Shown in pieces: positions 57,817-64,000 of a stretch of 64,000 nucleotides of DNA. Position 1 is the stretch's first letter. Every line of letters begins with the position of its first letter. The notes beneath the pieces were generated by a model, which saw only the letters and a list, made by a program, of their open reading frames with translations, ran no database searches and had not been told where the DNA came from. The position numbers and the translations under genes were made by a program. This DNA is from Prostheceraeus crozeri (lineage: Eukaryota; Platyhelminthes; Polycladida; Euryleptidae): contig CAJQUW010005737.1 in the NCBI GenBank assembly GCA_907163375.1, positions 1 to 64,000 of the forward strand. Direction: 5' to 3'.

Positions 57817-58024
57817 GTAAGATTCCACAGGAATTCATGTTTCCTCTTTTCAAACCAATTAAATTGCATTTAATTACTTCAGAATGAGGAAGTTTATTCA
57901 ACCTTCTATGGCCATGATATCAAGCTGCTATTTTGATTGGTTGACGAGAAAAACGACTGAAATCACTCACTCATTCCTTTGTGCGCCCTTTGCTTTGAGA
58001 AGATGCTTGGTTAGATGCTTGCTG

Positions 58025-59088
58025 CTTGAGTATGGACTTCTATTTCGGTCGATCACGGGCGTCCGCCTCCTGGGCTCCCATACGGTTGAGGTCATCATTC
58101 ACCACTTGTTGCCAGGTCTTCTTTTGTCTTCCTGTTCCTCTTTTACCATTCACTTCCATCCACATGACTTTTCTGATGCTGTCATTCGATTTCCTGTCCG
58201 ATAGTCTGACACCACACATCCACCTCAGCATTCGCATGTCCACCCGCTCGAGGCTTCTCATGGGATGAAAGCAGCGGCCATGACTCGCAACCATAAAGCA
58301 CAGCTTGCCGCACACAGGCTCCATATATGCGACCCTTGGTTCTCAAAGATGGCCCTTTTCACCTCAAGATGGATTGCAGTTCACGGAATTTACACCATCC
58401 ACATCTTATTCTTGACACTTGTCGACTCAACACTTCCAGAGCTGTCGAGAACTTTATAGGCTGTGTTCGTGATTGAGAAACACACTCCCTTGAATTTCTG
58501 CAAATCCGTTAGTTAAAAAGGTAAAGGAAAAATGAACTTTTACTCGACGTTTCAGGTCTATAGGCATGTTTTATACTTGATGAAGAAGGGTCTGGACCCG
58601 AAACGTCGAGGAAAAGCTAGTTTTTTCTTTACCTTTTTAACTAACGGATTTGCAGAAATTCAAGGGAGTGTGTTTCTTGATTACGAGTACAGCCTATAAT
58701 CATGATCCTCCCGTTTGCTGCCATCACTTATGCTATCGAGAACGTCCCCATGATAAGCGAAACTGTTCACACATTCAAGGCGAGCTCCTTCCATAGCGAC
58801 ACACTCCACAGTCGATTCGACATCCAGGTGTGGCCCTGGTACGCATGCTCTGTTCAGGTTTCCTTTCACTTTGCTGCATCTCGCATGCACCCACTTCGCA
58901 CAGGAAGTACACCGAATGGAGTTCCTTCCGACTCCAGTACCACATGCCCCACTTGGCCATTTCGCTGTTTGGTATTTTCTTTCTATTGCATCCCTTGTTC
59001 CACTAACAAGCATCTTTCTTGTGTTCATCTTCAGACCTTTCACCGACTGAAATATATTCATTAATAATATGCCTACTGTGCATAGCAA
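58025..59088 (-). mobile_element. LINE fragment C (C-terminal part), split by a PLE terminal insertion
   Basis: On the minus strand 59088-58732 reads KGLKMNTRKMLVSGTRD, then a Cys/His finger CGTGVGRNSIRCTSCAKWVH and ARCSKVKG, then FAYHGDVLDS. After the insertion, 58445-58025 continues VLDSSGSVES, ERVDMRMLRWMCGVRLSDRK and MEVNGKRGTGRQKKTWQQVV then NDDLNRMG..DA.DR. This order (palm end, C-terminal zinc finger, F.YLGD, ERTEMRMLRW.., GKR..GRQ..RW.D.V..D) is typical of a LINE family widespread in marine invertebrates. A second copy lies at 61150-61790. It is truncated and frame-broken. Confidence 0.75.
58452..58731. mobile_element. PLE terminal-repeat foldback with ~12-bp target duplication
   Basis: About 280 bp. 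Inverted arms share CACTCCCTTGAATTTCTGCA followed by AATCCGTTAGTTAAAAAGGTAA. The right arm and its extension match the terminus of the PLE at 5735-6715. Flanks GCTGTCGAGAAC (58440-58451) and GCTATCGAGAAC (58732-58743) duplicate the LINE sequence, 11 of 12 alike, and in the LINE protein both encode VLDS. The middle holds GATGAAGAAGGGTCTGGACC then CGAAACGTCGAG, a hammerhead-like core, and an inverted GACGTTTCAGGTC. No coding capacity. Confidence 0.75.
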
Positions 59089-59850
59089 TCAAAATAGAAA
59101 GACAATGTACATAATGACATGAATCTATTTTCAAAAAACTTGGAAATTGCCCTCCGTTGAATTGCGCTCAAGTTATCTACAGGGCTGATCATAAAAAGGG
59201 GACCACCAACAATTTCACTGAAATTCAATCGATTGTCATGCCTTCCAATCGTGTCGATCAGCAGCGTGCCATACATCATTGGAGAGCATGTTTTTCCAGA
59301 TTTCAAATGAGCTATGATAGACATTTATCCGGTATTGTATTTGCGCAGCAGTGCTCAAAATATGAAAATCACTCAATTTACGAATCGGAACTTTTTTCAA
59401 TACGAAAAAGGCATGAGGAGAACCCGCATTTTTTAGCTATCTTTTGATATGCATGTGTAGAATAGTAAAATAGACATGTGCTTGTCATCAAAATCGTTGA
59501 ACAAGGAAAAAATTAGTGATATCGTGAAGTTATCGTAAAATCATTTGAGTGAAAATGTTATGTTTTCACTTTTTTATGAAAAATATTCATGTTTGGCATT
59601 CTCTGAATCCTTGTGATGGAAGCAACACGAATTTGTAAGTTTTATTCAAATAAGTTCGATAGATCTTTTTCAAACTTCCTCAATATTTTTCTCTAAAAGT
59701 ACCTCATAAAGTACCTACGCAAACTTACAAGGTAAACAATCTACAGTCAGTGTGTGAGAACGAATACTTGCCTTTGCTAATCATTTTGTTTCAACCTTCG
59801 TTCACCTTACATAGTGTTTATCACAGATTAAATATTTTGTTTATCTGCTT
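59089..59850. other. Intron, unrecognised
   Basis: A plus-strand frame at 59157-59447 shows no homology that I recognise. Confidence 0.4.
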
Positions 59851-60406
59851 CGGTTTGCTAGAAGTGTGATTTATACGAAATTGACGGCACATCGAGGAAC
59901 CTATTAAGTGGGTAAAAAGGAATTCCTAATACCTTACAGAGATAGGAAAAAAAGTCGTGCGTCGCTTGCAGATTAATGTGAGTTCCAGGAAAGTGCTTCG
60001 AAATTCCTTTAGATTCGAAGAATTCAGATCATTACGCACAAGTTTTCTCCATAATGTTGGCCCCTCCGATCATTATTAAAGAAAGCAGCAGGCGTACGAA
60101 AATTAGTTCACTTGATGATTTCACATCCTCTCCTCGGCATTGCTCACTGAATTCAATGTTAGCTAGGCGTTGTGTGTTTTGGTGTGTGCGAAGTGATATC
60201 ACAGCACGCATGCATCTCTCATTGGCTCTGTTGTCCTCTGCTGACAGCTTATTGTTTGCCATTTCCAATAGCAAGCGATATACAACTATCCATTGGAGAA
60301 GGAGCAAGTTGTCTAGTTCTGTGATGTGCCATTTCCATATTAAGGTTACATGCAATTCTTCCTTACTAGGAAACCGAAGACACACGCAGATGAATCTAAT
60401 TCTGTG
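59851..60406. repeat. Dispersed ~600-bp repeat, copy C
   Basis: Co-linear with 17451-18066 over its whole length and with 50297-50509 over the first third. It runs from TTTGCTAGAAGTG to CAGATGAATCTAATTCTGTG. Short ORFs on either strand are incidental. Confidence 0.7.
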
Positions 60407-60646
60407 CAAGTACTATTAAATCTCTTGGTTTTATGTTAATCAACCTATACTTTCAAAAGTTTTGTTTCTTTATTGGCAATGCAAGAAACCAATTGGTTTT
60501 GTAACCTCATCGTTGGAGTTTTGAAAAGTCAAAGGTTGTATATTGACTTTTCAATGAAAGTTGGTTTTCCACCAAACATTAGGTTTGCTTGAGTACTTAG
60601 CAAGAAAATGGAATGAATTCAATGATGGAAAATCATGTAAAAGATA

Positions 60647-60700
60647 TGCGGCTTGCAGGATTCGAACCTATGACCCAGGTTCACTAGTGAGCACTTGACC
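60647..60700 (-). mobile_element. tRNA-Thr-like SINE, copy 3 (truncated)
   Basis: Minus strand: CACTAGTGAACCTGGGTCAT followed by AGGTTCGAATCCTGCAAGCC. This is the anticodon, variable and T-arm part of the SINE at 51282 and 56155; the 5' third with the A box is not recognisable. Confidence 0.6.
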
Positions 60701-61149
60701 TTCTCTGTTCGCACGCCTCTTGAAAGTATCAAGATTGTATTGGTCTGGGGAAACTGATTCCAAGGCTGTGCCATGCGAACAAAAAGCTTTTCGAGCGACT
60801 CACAATGTGTGCACGTTGTTAACTCACATGATAGCATGTGAGTGCATTAGATCTTCTTGTGCTTCTAGAGAAGATCTTAGGTTTGGGTTCGCACTCATTT
60901 ACTGCAGAGCTACTTCTACCGAAATAGTATCTGTAGAAGATACTGAGTGAAGCAACATTCCTTACAGCACCCGTCAACGAGGCAGGTTGATGTTAGAACA
61001 AATCTCATCGACTTACGCATGATTATATGGTTTTACTGAGTAAAAGTACAAAAATATTTGTCCAGGATGTCTGCCGCGCCCGTGGAAGTCCTTTGAAAAT
61101 TGGGAAATTCAATTGGAACAGTTGTACAAATACTTGAATTTTGTGAGCT

Positions 61150-61790
61150 GTTATTGAAAATTCGGATCAAGGATTGGTCCTAACCTCCTTCCCTTCACGT
61201 GCGTGTTACAAGCTGTTACAAAGAACGTAAGAACTGGTCTACCTTGGGAGGCTCTCTTTGCTGATGATTTCCTCCTGGTGGCAGATAGTGAGGTAGAGCT
61301 TACTGGCAAGCTGTCATCTTCACAGTGAAAACCTGATATTGAACTCCAGTAAGACATAGGTCATGCTATCTCACCCTGGTAAGGGCGAGATAGAACCCTC
61401 TGGTTATGAACTTTGTGCAGTGTGCCGCAAAGGTGTGGGTTCAAATTCAATCAAGTGCACAAGATGCCAGTTTTGGGATCATAAGCGTTCCAATGGCATT
61501 GTGGGCCGCCTGTCATCCGCAGTAGCTACATTCCTGTACCACCGGTGTAAAGGAGAATTGGTGACCGACCAAACGCCATCATTTAGAGACGCTGATTCGA
61601 GGTTGATGAGGAAAGCTACGAAGTAGTGAATACTTTTCGTTACCTCGGTGATGTCATTGATGCTGGCGGGGGAGCAATTGCAGCAATCAGAGCGAGGATC
61701 CGGAACGGTTGGTGCCGGTTTCGTGAAATGGCTCCCTTTTTGACATCTAGAGCAACTGCTTCCAACAGTGCTCATGTTAAGGATGTCGCA
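61150..61790 (+). mobile_element. LINE fragment C family, second copy
   Basis: Pieces in changing frames read LFADDFLLVADSEVELTGKL (catalytic FADD), NLILNSSKTYVMLSHPG, the finger CAVCRKGVGSNSIKCTRCQF then WDHKRSNG, and NTFRYLGDVIDAGGGA. The order equals that of the copy at 58025-59088. It is truncated at both ends and frame-broken. It lies in the last intron of the SH3BP5-like gene, sense orientation. Confidence 0.75.
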
Positions 61791-62051
61791 TTATAGTGAT
61801 AGCGACAAGATGACATGTAGGCTATATATCAACTCGAGTAAACTGAATAAGTATCACATTCAGACATGAAAGACTTGAGATGTGAGTAGAAAAGTCAGTG
61901 GAATTTTTTGACATATATTGAAACGAAAACCCGGAATTTTGGCCTCTGAAAGCTGGGAAAACTTATAGAACACTTTCGCCAAATACGATGACAGATCTTT
62001 CTTACAATCTTCAACATTCTCCTTTTTCTCAATATTTTTTTTCTTTTTCAG

Positions 62052-62230
62052 ATCCTCATTTCACTACTTCGGGCCTCAATACTCCTACCCGTCTATCGGA
62101 AGACGAATGGACTGATTCTGATTCCGTTGGCTGTTTCTCCTTGGATGAGACTTCAAGCTTTCGCCGAAGACCTGGAATGATAGTGAACCGGACATTAAAA
62201 GTTGATGATCATCCATTAGCCTCACGATGA
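62052..62230 (+). CDS. SH3BP5-like gene, last coding exon
   Basis: Acceptor with a long pyrimidine tract (TTTTTTTTCTTTTTCAG|ATCCTC). With the phase-1 G of the previous exon it makes Asp, giving DPHFTTSGLNTPTRLSEDEW, TDSDSVGCFSLDETSSFRRR and PGMIVNRTLKVDDHPLASR, then TGA at 62228-62230. Ser/Asp-rich acidic tails with short SVSS-like clusters are usual in SH3BP5 C-termini. No clear SH3-binding proline motif or JNK-docking KIM is evident. It is assigned by phase, context and composition more than by sequence identity. Confidence 0.7.
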
Positions 62231-63821
62231 TTTTTACTGGTGCTTATCTTTACAGCAGTTGTCTATACGTAACCATGCCGATATTTTAATGGCAGAACCG
62301 GAATTCAGTTACCGGAATGTTAAACGCTAAATTTCATCATAAACGTCTATTAGGCGCTCATCTTTGCCAGCCAATTTCATTTGTAGTACTCCGGTTGATA
62401 GCCGAATACTACACGATAAGCTGTAATCACTTCATTCAGACCTGAGCCAGAATTACATAGCATTTTACACAATATTATGGCATTTTGCCCCACAGAACTC
62501 TAAAGAAATGAAGTGCTCTGAACAATTCATTAGAATTCCAAGAATTTCTCCTCAATTCAAGGCTGCTGTTCAGCCGTAAATGACGTTCAGCGGAAGGTTA
62601 ATGTACAACTGCATCTGTAGCAGTGCGAATAACTAATGAAAGTGTGAAACTTGGTTTTCAATGGTACTGTATATTCAACTGCTCATCCATAGGCCTTCAA
62701 GAACTTTGTGGACATAGAACATTTTCAAATTTTCTTATTTAGCACATTTTTAGGAGTAGGATTGACATGACACATCCATGAAGCGTAGTGATGTAGTGAT
62801 ATTTGATACCAATGGATATTCTAAGAGTGATGCAGCTGATTGATTTTTTCTTTTATCGATTTCTTATTTACACTTGCTGTCTTCCTTTGACATTTATTCC
62901 TTCATTTCCTTTATCACCAATCAATCCTCTTAGATTTGTCAAATGCGTTTGACATCATCACTTATGTTAGGAAGAGATTGTCTTGCTCAGCTTCACTCGT
63001 GACCCTGTGTTGTTCTCCACACGTATAACTAGATAGCTATGCTTACATTCCATATGAAGTCTGTGCTCTGTCAGTGTTTGTACTTCCGACTGAAGACGTA
63101 ATTAGAAACAGTTGTGTACACACCACTCACCACATTTTTGTGTGTTTAAAGGATTTTCCTCTATATTTCAATGCTCCGTAAATACCAAGCTCAGTATTGT
63201 AGAAACAAATGCTTTTATGGCCATGTTTCGAACGTAAACTGTTGAAAATAATCTGTAATGTGATGAGAGCAAAGGTAGTTCAAACGGCCTAATTGTATTG
63301 TATAGTATTTAGTGTTAAGTATTTGTTATAGTAGTATCAAATCATTTGTTTTTACTTTTTCTCATTTGTCAATAACTGCCTACTATTTCCATGTTTCTCA
63401 TATAATTAGTGTTTTACAGGAGGGAGAATAAGATTTTTGAATGAAGCACTTTGCTGAAACAACAGCATCCTTGTCATATTATCGCGCAGCATCATCGCAG
63501 CTGCATTTCATAGTGCAGCATCATCGTGTTTCGATAGCAAAATCGCATTTCAAAATTGAGATATCTCTTAGATTTTGAACACTCTAAATTCTCATCTCTC
63601 GTGGCAATAGGACACTTCGCTCCAATGGAATACTTCTTTATGTTGCTGCTGTGTATGGGAAGCTTGAACATCTTAACAGCTATAATAAGTCCATCTTCAT
63701 TTTGTGCTTGTTTCTAAATTTTCAAATGTAGTTTTTGGATGGACTTTTTCATGGCTTCCTTGTCTGTGAAATAACCGACCCAGAAAGATTTAAATTGATG
63801 ATAAAGCCAGAAGCTGCAATT
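62231..63821 (+). other. 3' UTR/downstream region of the SH3BP5-like gene
   Basis: No ORF of note. I did not see a clear AATAAA signal, so the transcript end is not set. Confidence 0.4.
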
Positions 63822-63863
63822 AATTCCAATATTTCGGCTTCACAGCCTGCGTCAGGGATACAA
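63822..63863 (-). ncRNA. Near-canonical hammerhead-like motif, PLE type
   Basis: Minus strand: GTATCC, CTGACGC in the place of box 1, a 4-bp stem II GGCT-GTGA-AGCC, GAAA, a tiny ATAT stem III, cleavage triplet ATT, and GGAATT, which pairs partly with TATCC to form stem I. One core base of box 1 differs (A9 to C). No PLE coding sequence is seen nearby, so it may be an isolated terminal repeat at the window edge. Confidence 0.5.
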
Positions 63864-64000
63864 AAGGAAGAGAGAAACTGGGAAGGCATGGAAAATATAT
63901 AATATATTCAGTCGGAGAAACATCAAAGAAATATAAAATCCCGAAGCTCCTCACTTTCATCTCTTGAGTTCAATGCTTGACATAGATTTTGTATGAAAAT

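Overview
The window looks like part of an AT-rich, intron-bearing invertebrate (metazoan) genome. It holds one recognisable host gene spread over tens of kilobases with long introns, amid dense and mostly decayed transposable elements: CR1/L2-like LINEs, Penelope-like elements (PLEs) with GIY-YIG endonucleases, mariner and hAT DNA transposons, tRNA-derived SINEs and MITEs. There are no operons, Shine-Dalgarno sites or CRISPR arrays. The species cannot be fixed from the sequence, and I saw no LTR retroelement or Polinton.

Layout. 1-5.7 kb: a three-deep nest. A decayed LINE was split by an inverted-repeat element, which was later entered by an apparently full-length LINE with an uninterrupted 982-residue ORF. 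5.7-12.4 kb: a PLE GIY-YIG end, a tRNA-like SINE head, a DNA transposon carrying a 32-copy 17-bp minisatellite made from its own terminal sequence, an empty copy of the inverted-repeat element, another small TIR element, and a PLE reverse-transcriptase fragment split by a hAT-type insert. 12.4-30.9 kb: mostly unrecognised DNA with a ~600-bp dispersed repeat, a TTF-type hAT transposase relic, a foldback element, a G-rich tract and a LINE 3' end.

30.9-62.2 kb, + strand: the host gene, an SH3BP5/SAB homologue (Rab11 exchange factor family). Three exons are well supported (38294-38485, 57666-57816, 62052-62230, the last with the stop codon), and a possible first coding exon lies at 30926-31159. 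Splice phases join cleanly at 38294 (phase 0, if the first exon is right) and at 57816/62052 (phase 1). The exons for the middle of the coiled-coil domain were not found in the 19-kb gap; 45236 and 48482 are weak candidates.

The gene's introns are crowded with elements. The hAT insertions are well dated by target-site duplications, including a hAT inside a hAT. There are also a mariner with one nonsense codon and a C-terminal frameshift, two older IS630/Tc1/mariner-type relics, tRNA-Thr-like SINEs, a 1.66-kb inverted PLE pair around three identical 109-bp repeats, and a PLE terminal foldback inside another LINE.

The most interesting RNA signal is a hammerhead ribozyme with all core parts on the minus strand at 39466-39510, next to a PLE fragment. 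Related, more decayed hammerhead-like cores occur at other PLE termini (about 5.8, 24.45, 55.7, 58.6 and 63.8 kb). PLE termini carrying minimal hammerheads are known in other animals; here they seem to recur as foldback units.
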